A stretch of 64,000 nucleotides of DNA, from positions 586,501 to 650,500 of the forward strand of contig JACKNY010000001.1 of NCBI GenBank assembly GCA_024234615.1, given 5' to 3'. The position numbers and the translations under genes were made by a program. Below are positions 7,598 through 16,235 of this stretch, piece by piece; positions within the stretch are counted from its first letter, which is position 1, and every line of letters begins with the position of its first letter. The stretch comes from Pseudomonadales bacterium (GTDB lineage: Bacteria; Pseudomonadota; Gammaproteobacteria; Pseudomonadales; IMCC2047). The notes beneath the pieces were generated by a model, which did not search any database, was not told where the DNA came from, and saw nothing but the letters and a program-made list of their open reading frames with translations.

Positions 7598-10114
7598 TTA
7601 AAAGTTGAAAGCAACTTTCAAATAATACGAAGCGCCATTAAACCCGTAAGGTACTGCACGTAAAGGGTAGCGCATGGCGCTATTTGAAATAATATCCAAC
7701 ACTTCATTAGAGTCCAGCTCGTCAGGCGTTTCGTCAAAAATATTGTTACCGCCGACTGATACGGTTAGGTTATCAGTAAAGGCATAAGAAACGTTGAGAT
7801 CAACTAAAACGGCTGATTCTACAACGCTTGTCGCGTCTGTTCCCGGAATGAAAATATGGTTCGCCGCAAAATAATCAACTTCGGTTTCGCCGAAATAATT
7901 TAATCTTAGCAAGGCATTTAACGCATTTTTGGACCAATCAAAAGTTAAGGTTCCCCGTTGGCGAGGTTGGCCGCCTTCCATAAACGCCGCTGAAATGGGG
8001 CTAAAAGAGACACTCTCTGCGATTCCGGCGGGGGCATGAATGTCATCAATGTCGGTGTCATTGAAATTAGCAGCCAATGTAACGCTGAGATCTCCTTCCA
8101 CAAATTCCGTGTCATAGGTAACGATGATATCTACACCATCGGTAGTGGTATCAACCGCATTGGAAAAGAAATTGCCCTGAGCCACACCCGTTGCGGCCAA
8201 TGCTGCTGCCGCTGCTGGATTAAAGGCCAAATCTGCTGCGGTTAAAAATCCACCGAGGGTGATACGATCCTGGATTTCAATGCTATAGCCATCGATGGTT
8301 AGCGTAATATTGTCGGTTGGTTTCCATACAAAACCGAGGCTAATGCTTTCAGAAGTTTCCAGTTCAAGGTTACTAACGCCAAGGGCGCTCGGCAATGCTG
8401 AGCCAGCTGCGGCCGTGAAGGACTGGGCTAGGCTACCCGAGCTGTCAATAGTGGTCGTAAATGCCGTATAGGCGCTTTGTTGCAACGAAGGCGCACGAAA
8501 GCCGGTTGCAATTGCACCTCGAATGGCAAAGCTGTCTGTAAAATCGTAGCGCGATGATAGTTTGCCAGTCGTTTCGTTGCCAGCTTCATCATAGTCTTCG
8601 TATCTTACTGCAGCACCGACTAACCAAGCCTCAGTCAGATTTTTTTCTAGATCGACATAGAGAGCATTGCTTGAGCGATCTTCATCCGTAGCAGCTTCTG
8701 GGCGTAAACCCGGGTAGGCCTGAAATCCGCAATCGGTGGTGGTCATTCCGTCAATGACAGAGGGAAATACACCGCTATCGGTTGCGCCACAGGAGTAAGA
8801 TGCTAGCTCACCTGGATTAATTTGGTATGAATCATCACGGTATTCCGCACCGAATGCAACATAGAGTGGTTCGCTAGCGCCTATATCAATCGAGCCTGAA
8901 AAATCCAGATTAAAAGTAGTTTGGTCGAATTCAAAGCCACCGGAGTAGCCGGATTTGGGCCCTGAATTTGCCGCAATATCCATATCTGTGGCGCCAGGAT
9001 TGTTGAATAGGTATTCCGCCGCGATAGATGAGTTGATAGTATTTCTGGAGTCAAAATCGTAAGTGTTTTCACCGTAGACAACAGACGCATCCATTTTCCA
9101 GTCATCGTTCAGTTCATAGCGCAATCCGAGAGCGAAGGAAATATCTTCGGCTTCGTTATCGATGTGCGGTAAAAAACCATTAGGATACACTTGCGGTACA
9201 TTTCGCTCGACGCGATTGAAATCACGATAAAAACCCGATCCTAAGGCGGTGCGATTTGAGTACCCGCCAAATGAGTAAAGTTCGGCCTTGCTACCTATCG
9301 GGATCATTGCATTGTAAAAAATAGTTTCGAATTCTGTTTCTGCATCGCCCTGATGCCATCGTACGGAACTGGAAATAGGATCCGGTCCACCGGTATCTTT
9401 TTGTGCTCTATTGGTTTCATCCGCATCACGATATTCGAGTGATAGGTTTAAAAAGCCGCCGTTGTTACCCAGATCGAATCCGGTATTTAAACCAACAGTG
9501 AGCGCCTCGCCATCGCCTTCGGTTGTTTCTCCCCACTGTACAAAACCGGTTGTTTCGCCGGTTGTTTGTTTGAGCTTCAAGTTAATAACGCCCGCTATGG
9601 CATCAGAACCGTATTGGGCGGCTGCGCCATCCCTTAGAACCTCAACTGTTTGTAGTGCAGTAAGAGGAATGGCATTCATATCTGTACCAGCTGCACCCTC
9701 GCCAACGGTGCCTGCCAGTGAAAAAATAGATTGTGTATGTCGTCGTTTTCCATTGACCAGAACCAATGTTTGGTCAGGCTGCAAGCCTCGCAATGTGGCC
9801 GGTCTAAAGATATCAGATCCATCAGATACCTGGGTTCTGCTAAAGTTGAATGAAGGTGCTGTGGTTTGTAATGCTTGCCCGAGTTCGGTAAAGCCGTTTT
9901 TTTTCAGTGCATCAACTTGAATGATATCGATAGGTACAGTTGCTTCTGTTGCTGTTCGCCCGGCGACACGAGTACCAATTGTTACCACCTCCTCAATAAC
10001 GGATGGCTCGGTTGCCGCAAGCGCTGTGTTTGATAGCAGCCCATTTGTCAGAGAGCCGGAGATCAGGGCAATGGAATAACAAAGAAAATTGGGTTTTCTG
10101 ATAATCTTGTTCAT
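7598..10114 (-). CDS. TonB-dependent outer-membrane receptor
   Basis: Outer-membrane active transporter energised by TonB/ExbBD; substrate unknown. The 838-aa protein has a signal peptide ending near SNTALAA and a TonB box-like EEVVTIGTRVAGR. Its plug domain has RGLQPDQTLVLVNGKRRH and VEVLRDGAAAQYGSDAIAGV. A large beta-barrel follows, ending in YYLKVAFNF with the terminal aromatic residue needed for barrel assembly. The ATG at 10114 is preferred over the one five codons upstream because GAGGAC lies 7 nt ahead. It neighbours an Lrp regulator and a sodium-coupled amino-acid transporter, so an amino-acid or peptide-related substrate is possible but speculative. Confidence 0.92.
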   Translation of the reverse strand: MNKIIRKPNFLCYSIALISGSLTNGLLSNTALAATEPSVIEEVVTIGTRVAGRTATEATVPIDIIQVDALKKNGFTELGQALQTTAPSFNFSRTQVSDGSDIFRPATLRGLQPDQTLVLVNGKRRHTQSIFSLAGTVGEGAAGTDMNAIPLTALQTVEVLRDGAAAQYGSDAIAGVINLKLKQTTGETTGFVQWGETTEGDGEALTVGLNTGFDLGNNGGFLNLSLEYRDADETNRAQKDTGGPDPISSSVRWHQGDAETEFETIFYNAMIPIGSKAELYSFGGYSNRTALGSGFYRDFNRVERNVPQVYPNGFLPHIDNEAEDISFALGLRYELNDDWKMDASVVYGENTYDFDSRNTINSSIAAEYLFNNPGATDMDIAANSGPKSGYSGGFEFDQTTFNLDFSGSIDIGASEPLYVAFGAEYRDDSYQINPGELASYSCGATDSGVFPSVIDGMTTTDCGFQAYPGLRPEAATDEDRSSNALYVDLEKNLTEAWLVGAAVRYEDYDEAGNETTGKLSSRYDFTDSFAIRGAIATGFRAPSLQQSAYTAFTTTIDSSGSLAQSFTAAAGSALPSALGVSNLELETSESISLGFVWKPTDNITLTIDGYSIEIQDRITLGGFLTAADLAFNPAAAAALAATGVAQGNFFSNAVDTTTDGVDIIVTYDTEFVEGDLSVTLAANFNDTDIDDIHAPAGIAESVSFSPISAAFMEGGQPRQRGTLTFDWSKNALNALLRLNYFGETEVDYFAANHIFIPGTDATSVVESAVLVDLNVSYAFTDNLTVSVGGNNIFDETPDELDSNEVLDIISNSAMRYPLRAVPYGFNGASYYLKVAFNF

Positions 10115-10320
10115 CAGTATTGTCCTCACTTGAAAACGGATGATTTTTTTATGTTTATAGTGCTACCTAGAGGTAACCAAAATTAAGCGTTTAAAATGAT
10201 ACTCTTAAATAAGGGGTTAATATTCTTAATATTAGCTATGGATGGATTAATGAAAGAATAAATTTTTAGTATTGATGGTTTATGAGGAAAAGTTATGCTG
10301 AATTTGCGCAATGCCTTGAT

Positions 10321-10334
10321 TTGATGCATGTCAA
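10321..10334 (-). promoter_or_regulatory. Candidate FNR-like box upstream of TonB receptor
   Basis: TTGATGCATGTCAA matches TTGAT-N4-ATCAA at 9 of 10 positions. A CATAAC hexamer at 10297-10292 (minus) would be a -10 about 42 bp from the centre. The spacing fits a class II FNR promoter for the receptor gene, but the hexamer is poor. The rest of the 10115-10486 gap is AT-rich and holds no other supported feature. Confidence 0.3.
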
Positions 10335-10486
10335 TATTTCTCCTTGTTGTGATGAAAGTTTCTAGTCCGTCTGCCACTTGTATGTGCTTAAACGTCAGTA
10401 TAACCACCCACATAGCTATTCTAAAGCAAAGATCGTAAATATAATCGAGGTGATGTATGGCGCATGACGTGATTGTTAAGTTTGGT

Positions 10487-10981
10487 CTAATTGTGTAGTT
10501 CCGGGCATGCTTGATTAAATATCTCTAAAGGCAGCGCCGTTTCTCGTTTGATGGTGCGTAATGCCAGGTTGGAGCGCACCTGTACTACTCCTGGCAGTTT
10601 AAAAACGAAATCCTTGAGAAAGCGGTCATAGGATGATACATCGGGAACGGCGACTTTAAGTAGGTAATCGGCATCGCCCATACTAGCGTAACACTCCAAC
10701 ACTTCAGGACACATTTTCACGGCAGCCTCAAATTCGTTAAGGCGGGTTTCATTGCGTTGATCGATAGTTACATGGGCAAAGGCGGTCTCACGAATACCGA
10801 CTAACTGGGGGTCTAGAATGGCGACACAGCGTTTGATCACGCCACTTTGGTTGAGGTCGTTTAATCTGCGCCAGCAGGGTGTCGAGGATAAACCGATACG
10901 TTCGGAAAGTTCTTGGTTGGTGAGTCTACCGTTCTCTTGGAGTGCCTGCATTATGCGCCATTCGTATTTATCAAATTTCAT
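10487..10981 (-). CDS. Lrp/AsnC family transcriptional regulator
   Basis: The 164-aa protein has an amino-terminal winged helix-turn-helix (MQALQENGRLTNQELSERIGLSSTPCWRRLNDL, about residues 10-42), which binds DNA. It also has a carboxyl RAM/AsnC domain (residues 70-150, with CPEVLECYASMGDADYLLK), which binds amino acids and drives oligomerisation. Length is standard for Lrp paralogues. It is divergent from the sodium-dependent amino-acid transporter gene, with 276 bp between their starts. By the usual logic it probably senses an amino acid and controls that transporter and perhaps the TonB receptor or trpBA. The effector is not visible in the sequence. Confidence 0.9.
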   Translation of the reverse strand: MKFDKYEWRIMQALQENGRLTNQELSERIGLSSTPCWRRLNDLNQSGVIKRCVAILDPQLVGIRETAFAHVTIDQRNETRLNEFEAAVKMCPEVLECYASMGDADYLLKVAVPDVSSYDRFLKDFVFKLPGVVQVRSNLALRTIKRETALPLEIFNQACPELHN

Positions 10982-11257
10982 GGGGCTGCCTCCAGCAATT
11001 AGGATTGAGTATCCTGAAAGGTTATGATTATTCTTTTAAAGTTGTATTTTTGAGAATAATTTTAGTGGAAAAAGGCAAAGGATGGAAATATCAGAGAGCA
11101 TTTCCTCATTTGAGCCTGCTAAACTGATCCGTTTCCACCTCGGTAGTTGTTATTTTGGTCTTAAGCGCTAAATGAGCAGTTGATTTGGTTAGTAGTCGGA
11201 CGCTATGATTTTGTCGGGGTTGGTAAACTACCGTCTTGCATTAGGAGAATTATAACA

Positions 11258-12607
11258 ATGGCGGCACGGGGAGAGTTTAGCTCGAAGTTTGGTTTTATTT
11301 TAGCTGCTTCGGGGTCGGCAGTCGGTCTAGGGAATATTTGGGGCTTTCCAACGCAGGCGGCCAGCAACGGTGGAGCGGCATTTTTGCTGGTCTATCTGGT
11401 GTTGGCTTTCTGCCTGGCTTATCCAGCGCTCATGGCAGAGCTAATTATTGGGCGTCATGCCAAATCCAATGCGGTCAACGCCTTACGTTTAATTTCTACC
11501 AATCGATTTTCATACCACATTGGAACGATTACCGGCTTCGTTGGCATTATTACTGCGAGCCTTATTTTAAGTTTTTATGCATTGGTGGCGGGCTGGATGG
11601 TTTGTTATTTTCTGGCGCCTATAGCCGAATTGGCTGGTATGCAAAGTGTTGCCGATTGGCTGACGGAGTTTGGGCTTTACCGCAATGTTGCTTTTATATT
11701 GGTATTTATGGTTTTAACAGTCGCCATTATAAGCGGTGGTGTTAAGGATGGTATCGAGAAATGGTCTACTCGCCTAATGCCGGCCCTGCTTGCTTTGCTC
11801 TTTCTCTTGATCGCTTATGTATTGACATTAGATGGCGCAAAGGAGGGGGTAAAGGCCTATCTGCTGCCGGACTTCAGTCGAGCGGTGGATTTGAAATTAA
11901 TCGTCAGCGCGATGGGGCAGGCTTTTTTCTCGCTGTCATTGGGTGTCGGTACCATGTTGATTTACGGCTCCTATATTAGCCAAAAAGAAAACCTATCCTA
12001 CCTTGGACGCATGGTGACCTTTGTCGATATTGGCATCGCAGTGATGGCGGGCATGCTCATTTTACCGGCGATGTATGTTGCTCAGCACAATGGCGTCGCG
12101 ATTTTTGACGCGGCGGGACAACTTATTTCTGAAGATACATTAATTTTTACGGTACTGCCGGCGCTATTTGATACCATGGGCATCACAGGTATTTTTATAT
12201 CAGCCGCGTTTTTTATCTTGATGAGCATCGCGGCATTAACCTCTTCGATTTCGATGTTGGAAGTACCGGTCGCCTACGCAGTTGAAAATCATCAGATCGA
12301 TCGTAAGCGCGCGGCGCATTTTATTGGTCTTCTTATTGCTTTGATCAGTGTGGCTATTGCCTTTAATTTTGAAATGCTCTTCGGATTAACCATCCGTGCC
12401 ACCACCCAAATGTCTCAACCTTTATTGGGATTGATGCTTTGTATCTTTGCGGGCTGGATTTGGCATAGGAACAATATGCTGCAGGAAATTAAAGCGGGCT
12501 ACCCAGAGGTAGAGCAAAGCCTATTCTGGAAAATTTGGCCTTCCTATGTTCGTTATGTTTGCCCAGTGGCGATCTTGACTGTATTTGCCCAGGTGGTTTT
12601 CGCTTAG
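11258..12607 (+). CDS. Sodium-dependent amino-acid transporter (NSS/SNF family)
   Basis: Secondary transporter of the LeuT/TnaT fold that couples Na+ entry to amino-acid uptake across the inner membrane. The 449-aa protein starts MAARGEFSSKFGFILAASG and continues SAVGLGNIWGFP, the NSS signature of the unwound first helix that binds Na+ and substrate. About 11-12 hydrophobic segments follow. The ATG at 11258 is chosen because AGGAG lies 10 nt ahead and it places the family start correctly; an in-frame upstream extension of 26 residues is not typical. It lies just upstream of trpB-trpA on the same strand and is divergent from lrp. Tryptophan or indole-related uptake is therefore a reasonable but unproven guess. 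Confidence 0.9.
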   Translation: MAARGEFSSKFGFILAASGSAVGLGNIWGFPTQAASNGGAAFLLVYLVLAFCLAYPALMAELIIGRHAKSNAVNALRLISTNRFSYHIGTITGFVGIITASLILSFYALVAGWMVCYFLAPIAELAGMQSVADWLTEFGLYRNVAFILVFMVLTVAIISGGVKDGIEKWSTRLMPALLALLFLLIAYVLTLDGAKEGVKAYLLPDFSRAVDLKLIVSAMGQAFFSLSLGVGTMLIYGSYISQKENLSYLGRMVTFVDIGIAVMAGMLILPAMYVAQHNGVAIFDAAGQLISEDTLIFTVLPALFDTMGITGIFISAAFFILMSIAALTSSISMLEVPVAYAVENHQIDRKRAAHFIGLLIALISVAIAFNFEMLFGLTIRATTQMSQPLLGLMLCIFAGWIWHRNNMLQEIKAGYPEVEQSLFWKIWPSYVRYVCPVAILTVFAQVVFA

Positions 12608-12733
12608 ATCTCTAACCAGCTTTCTCTTAGGGCATTAACCCCAACTGTAGAGGGTTGCTGTCCTTGTGTTTTTACGCTTATCCGTTAAGCTATCCTTCCT
12701 TTGTGTAATGTCGAAATATTTAGCAGGTAAGCT

Positions 12734-13984
12734 ATGAATTTGTTTGATTTTGAAGCAGGGCGAGAAGGCTACTATGGGCAGTATGGTGGTGCCTTTGTCC
12801 CCGAAATTATTACCTCAACCATCAAAGAGTTACGGGACTGTTTTCGGCAGTGTCAACAAGACCCCAGTTTTTGGGCGGAATTTGAGCAATTGATGCAGGA
12901 ATATTCGGGTCGCCCCACGCCTGTAACTTATCTGGCTAACCTGTCAAAAAAATTGGGTGGTGCACAAATCTATGTAAAGCGTGAGGATTTGAATCATACC
13001 GGGTCGCATAAAATTAATAATGTGATGGGCCAGGGTTTACTGGCAAAACGCTTGGGCAAACCGCGAGTTATTGCAGAGACTGGCGCGGGTCAACATGGTT
13101 TTGCTACAGCAACGATGGCCGCCAAGTTTGGTTTTGAGTGCAAAATTTATATGGGTGAAGTGGATGTTTTACGACAACGCCCGAACGTGTTCTGGATGGA
13201 AAATCTGGGCGCCGAAGTCGTTGCGGTTAAAGATGGCCAGCGCACCTTAAAAGACGCTATTAATGAGTGTATGCGTGATTGGGTGGCGAACATGGATACT
13301 ACCCATTATGTGTTGGGTACCGCCTGTGGCCCTCACCCTTTCCCCGAAATTGTCAGCTATTTTCAGTCGATTATCGGCAAAGAAGCCAATCGTCAAATTC
13401 AGGCGCTGGCTGGGCGCTTGCCGGATCGTGTGTATGCCTGTGTTGGTGGTGGCTCCAATGCAATGGGGATTTTTCAGGGCTTTTTGGATGACGATGCCGT
13501 CGAGCTGATTGGCTGTGAGGCTGGAGGAACCGGTACTGGGATTGGGCATCACGCTGCGCGGATTGCTTATCCCGATGCCTCTATCGGTGTGGCTCAGGGT
13601 TATAAAACCCTTTTTTTACAGGATTCTGAAGGTAATATGCTGGAAACAGAATCAGTGGCGGCAGGCTTGGATTATATTGGTATAAGCCCGATTTTGGCCG
13701 CACTTTCAGAACAGGGTAGAGTTCGATTTACTGCCGCGAGTAATGATGAGGTTACGGAAGCGTTGCGCCTAGTCATGGCGACGGAAGGCCTGATCCCAGC
13801 CTTGGAAAGCACCCATGCTTTTGCAAGAGCCATTGCTGAAGCGTCGAGTATGGGGAAAGACCAAATCATTCTGATCAATCAGTCCGGGCGTGGCGATAAG
13901 GATATTTTTACCGTAGCCGACGCTTTGGATGATGATCACTGGAAGTCTTTTATTAAAGCTAAGGCGGTCGAATATGGATCTTAA
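12734..13984 (+). CDS. trpB: Tryptophan synthase beta chain
   Basis: PLP enzyme that condenses indole with L-serine to give L-tryptophan. The 416-aa protein shows the TrpB1 pattern: YYGQYGGAFVPEII at the start, LNHTGSHKINN with the PLP Lys at residue 93, AETGAGQHGFATA with the catalytic Glu115, CVGGGSNAMGIF for phosphate binding, and LINQSGRGDKD near the end. It is followed by trpA, overlapping by 11 bp, so the two are translationally coupled. No trpF, trpC, trpD or trpE is nearby, so in this window tryptophan synthesis is represented only by its last step. Confidence 0.97.
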   Translation: MNLFDFEAGREGYYGQYGGAFVPEIITSTIKELRDCFRQCQQDPSFWAEFEQLMQEYSGRPTPVTYLANLSKKLGGAQIYVKREDLNHTGSHKINNVMGQGLLAKRLGKPRVIAETGAGQHGFATATMAAKFGFECKIYMGEVDVLRQRPNVFWMENLGAEVVAVKDGQRTLKDAINECMRDWVANMDTTHYVLGTACGPHPFPEIVSYFQSIIGKEANRQIQALAGRLPDRVYACVGGGSNAMGIFQGFLDDDAVELIGCEAGGTGTGIGHHAARIAYPDASIGVAQGYKTLFLQDSEGNMLETESVAAGLDYIGISPILAALSEQGRVRFTAASNDEVTEALRLVMATEGLIPALESTHAFARAIAEASSMGKDQIILINQSGRGDKDIFTVADALDDDHWKSFIKAKAVEYGS

Positions 13985-14747
13985 GGGGTTTATTACGCAA
14001 CGCAAACAAAGTAAATCACCGTTGGTGATGACCCATGTTGTCTGCGGCTATCCATCCTTTGAGGCGAACCTTAAAGAGTTGGAAATTATGAGCGAATTTG
14101 GCGTCGACTTTGTTGAGCTACAATTCCCTTTTAGCGAGCCATCGGCAGATGGCCCATTGTTTGTTAAGGCGAACCAACAGTCCATCGAGCAAGGCACCAA
14201 AGTTGCTGATTGTTTCGATTTTATGCGGCAAGTCACCGCGCGGTTTGATTTTAAAGTGCTGATGATGGGTTATTACAACACTGTTTTCAAAATGGGCCAT
14301 GAGAAATTTGTTCGGCAACTTAAAGCCTCCGGCGGCTGTGGCTATATCCTGCCTGATTTGCCGCTGGAAGAAGCCGCTGAGTTACATGCCTTGTCCAAAG
14401 CGGAGGGCATCACGCCTATCATGCTGATGACGCCTACCAATAGTGACGAAAGACTCGCACAACTAGCGGCGGCGGCAGAAGGGTTCGTCTATGTTGTAGC
14501 CCGCAAAGGTGTCACTGGCAGCAAAACGCAAATGTCTAATACCGTGTCGGAATTTTTAGACAGGTGTCGCAAATTTACCGATTTACCCTTGGGTGTGGGG
14601 TTTGGTGTCAGCGCCAAGGAAGATATTGATTTTATTGGTGCCCATGGCGATATAGCTATTATTGGCACCGCCGCTCTGAAAGCCTGGGAAGAGGGGGGTG
14701 AAACGGCGCTACGAGATTTTTTTGAACAACTGGGAATTCGCAAGTAA
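13974..14747 (+). CDS. trpA: Tryptophan synthase alpha chain
   Basis: Cleaves indole-3-glycerol phosphate to indole and glyceraldehyde 3-phosphate and channels indole to TrpB. The 257-aa TIM-barrel protein keeps both catalytic acids: Glu49 in FVELQFPFSEP and Asp59 in SADGP. It also keeps the phosphate-binding GVGFGVS and a GVTGS loop. The usual LG-PFSDP-LADGP stretch is altered (LQFPFSEPSADGP), and ARKGVTG replaces SRAGVTG, so it is a diverged lineage. The ATG at 13974 overlaps the end of trpB and gives a normal-length protein; an earlier in-frame codon at 13929 lies deep inside trpB. Confidence 0.93.
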   Translation: MDLKGFITQRKQSKSPLVMTHVVCGYPSFEANLKELEIMSEFGVDFVELQFPFSEPSADGPLFVKANQQSIEQGTKVADCFDFMRQVTARFDFKVLMMGYYNTVFKMGHEKFVRQLKASGGCGYILPDLPLEEAAELHALSKAEGITPIMLMTPTNSDERLAQLAAAAEGFVYVVARKGVTGSKTQMSNTVSEFLDRCRKFTDLPLGVGFGVSAKEDIDFIGAHGDIAIIGTAALKAWEEGGETALRDFFEQLGIRK

Positions 14748-14809
14748 TCGGTTTAACTCCTCCAGGCTTTGATACAAGTCACTAATTTTACCCAAACAAT
14801 ACTTTTCGG

Positions 14810-14845
14810 TTGACATTCACGAATGATAATCATTATCATTCGTGA
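14810..14845 (+). promoter_or_regulatory. Fur-controlled promoter of the LbtU-like gene
   Basis: A perfect 29-bp inverted repeat (14817-14845, centred on 14831) contains GATAATCATTATC, the core of the Fur box. It overlaps a strong promoter: -35 TTGACA at 14810-14815, then an 18-bp spacer, then -10 TATCAT at 14834-14839. Iron-loaded Fur should block this promoter, so the downstream porin gene is expected to be induced by iron starvation. The start codon is about 145 bp downstream. Confidence 0.9.
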
Positions 14846-14982
14846 TAAATACTGAAGTGCGCTTCTAAATATTATGTTTGACTCGCTTATTCCTGCCTTT
14901 AATATCAATAGCGTGAAGAAGAAACGGTGAAACGCATAAGTATTTTATTTTTGGGTACTTTTTGAATCATTGGGGAACCATT

Positions 14983-16143
14983 ATGAAATCTTTACTTTCG
15001 GCTAAAGGAGCTGCCTTCGGCTTGTGTGCTGTCTTGTGTTCAAGTCCTTTTAGCCAGCAGGTCTGGGCCGACGACGCAAAATTGATGACTGAGCTAGCTG
15101 ACCTAAAGGCACGAATTGAGTTTTTGGAAAAGCAATTGAGTGCACAGTCAGCAGCACAACCACATTCTGCTAACAGGGAAGAAAAATGGACTGATCGCAT
15201 TGGGTTTAGTGGGTTAGTTGAAGTCGAGGCGGCATCAGTGGATGGCGTTGAGGAAAACAGCAGCGACATTACCCTGGCAAAAGTTGAAATCGGCTTGGAT
15301 GCGCAGGTAAACGAATGGGTTAGCGCTTCCTTGTTGTTACTGTTTGAAGAGGATAAAACTGACCCGATTGCGTTCGATGAAGCTTTCATTCGAATTGGCA
15401 ATGCCGAGCAATCACCATTTTTCCTAACCGCCGGACTGATCCATTTACCCTTTGGTCGTTTTGAAAGCCATATGGTGTCGGACCCTATTACCCTAGAGAT
15501 GGGAGAGTTTATCGAAACTGCGCTGCAACTAGGTTTTGAGGCGGGTGGCTGGCGCAGCTCGTTAGTACTTTTCAATGGCGACACCAAAGAGCAGGGCGAT
15601 GATAAGATCGATCAATTTGGTTTAGATATTGGTTACTACTGGCAGGCAGCGGATGCTGACGTTGAATTTGATGCGGCGCTTTACTACGTCAATAATATTG
15701 CCGACTCCGATGGTTTGCAGGAAGCAATTGCTGATGCGGAAAACCTGACAGATCAGGTCAGCGGCGTGGGCGGACACTTGGTGCTGAGCGTCGGGGCTTT
15801 CACTTTCATCGGCGAATACCTAACCGCGACAGAACAATTTGATACAGCGGATTTGGCTTTTAACGGGGTTGGCGCAGAACCAGTCAGCTGGAATCTTGAA
15901 GCAGCCTATCATTTTACCTTAAATGATTGGGATGCAACCATCGCGCTAGCTTGGCAGGGAACGGATGAAGCCCTGGCTTTGGAGTTACCGGAGCAACGCC
16001 TTATGTTGGGTATTTCCCTGGGAATCATGCAGAACACTTCGCTCAACATTGAGTGGGCCAATGATGATGACTACGATGTGGCCGATGGCGGCACGGGTAA
16101 GAGCAGCGACAGTATTACCGCACAATTGGCAGTTGAATTTTAA
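14983..16143 (+). CDS. LbtU-like siderophore outer-membrane porin
   Basis: The 386-aa protein has a signal peptide (MKSLLSAKGAAFGLCAVLC...VWA) and a short coiled coil (ELADLKARIEFLEKQLSAQ). An outer-membrane beta-barrel of the LbtU type follows: RIGFSGLVEVEA, HLPFGRFESHMVSDPITLEMGE, ending in TAQLAVEF with a terminal Phe. LbtU of Legionella imports the siderophore legiobactin without a TonB-type plug. The family assignment is by pattern memory. The Fur-box promoter directly upstream independently supports an iron-uptake role. The ATG at 14983 is chosen over a TTG 21 nt earlier because it begins the signal peptide. Confidence 0.75.
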   Translation: MKSLLSAKGAAFGLCAVLCSSPFSQQVWADDAKLMTELADLKARIEFLEKQLSAQSAAQPHSANREEKWTDRIGFSGLVEVEAASVDGVEENSSDITLAKVEIGLDAQVNEWVSASLLLLFEEDKTDPIAFDEAFIRIGNAEQSPFFLTAGLIHLPFGRFESHMVSDPITLEMGEFIETALQLGFEAGGWRSSLVLFNGDTKEQGDDKIDQFGLDIGYYWQAADADVEFDAALYYVNNIADSDGLQEAIADAENLTDQVSGVGGHLVLSVGAFTFIGEYLTATEQFDTADLAFNGVGAEPVSWNLEAAYHFTLNDWDATIALAWQGTDEALALELPEQRLMLGISLGIMQNTSLNIEWANDDDYDVADGGTGKSSDSITAQLAVEF

Positions 16144-16158
16144 TTTGGGTATCAAATT

Positions 16159-16182
16159 GCTGCGGGTATTATTGCCCGCAGC
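16159..16182. terminator. Hairpin between converging lbtU-like and rimO genes
   Basis: An 8-bp perfect GC-rich stem (GCTGCGGG with CCCGCAGC) with an 8-nt loop lies just after the porin gene and beyond the rimO end. Neither strand has a good U-run, so it may be a weak terminator or a 3'-end stabilising hairpin. Confidence 0.45.
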
Positions 16183-16235
16183 TAGCTGCTATATCCAGGT
16201 CTGACTGGTGTCTAGGCCAGCCAGGGATATTCGCG

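Noticed and set aside
10183..10413. A 76-codon minus-strand frame in the gap before lrp
   Set aside because: AT-rich composition, no ribosome site and no domain; it overlaps the candidate FNR-like site and is probably chance.
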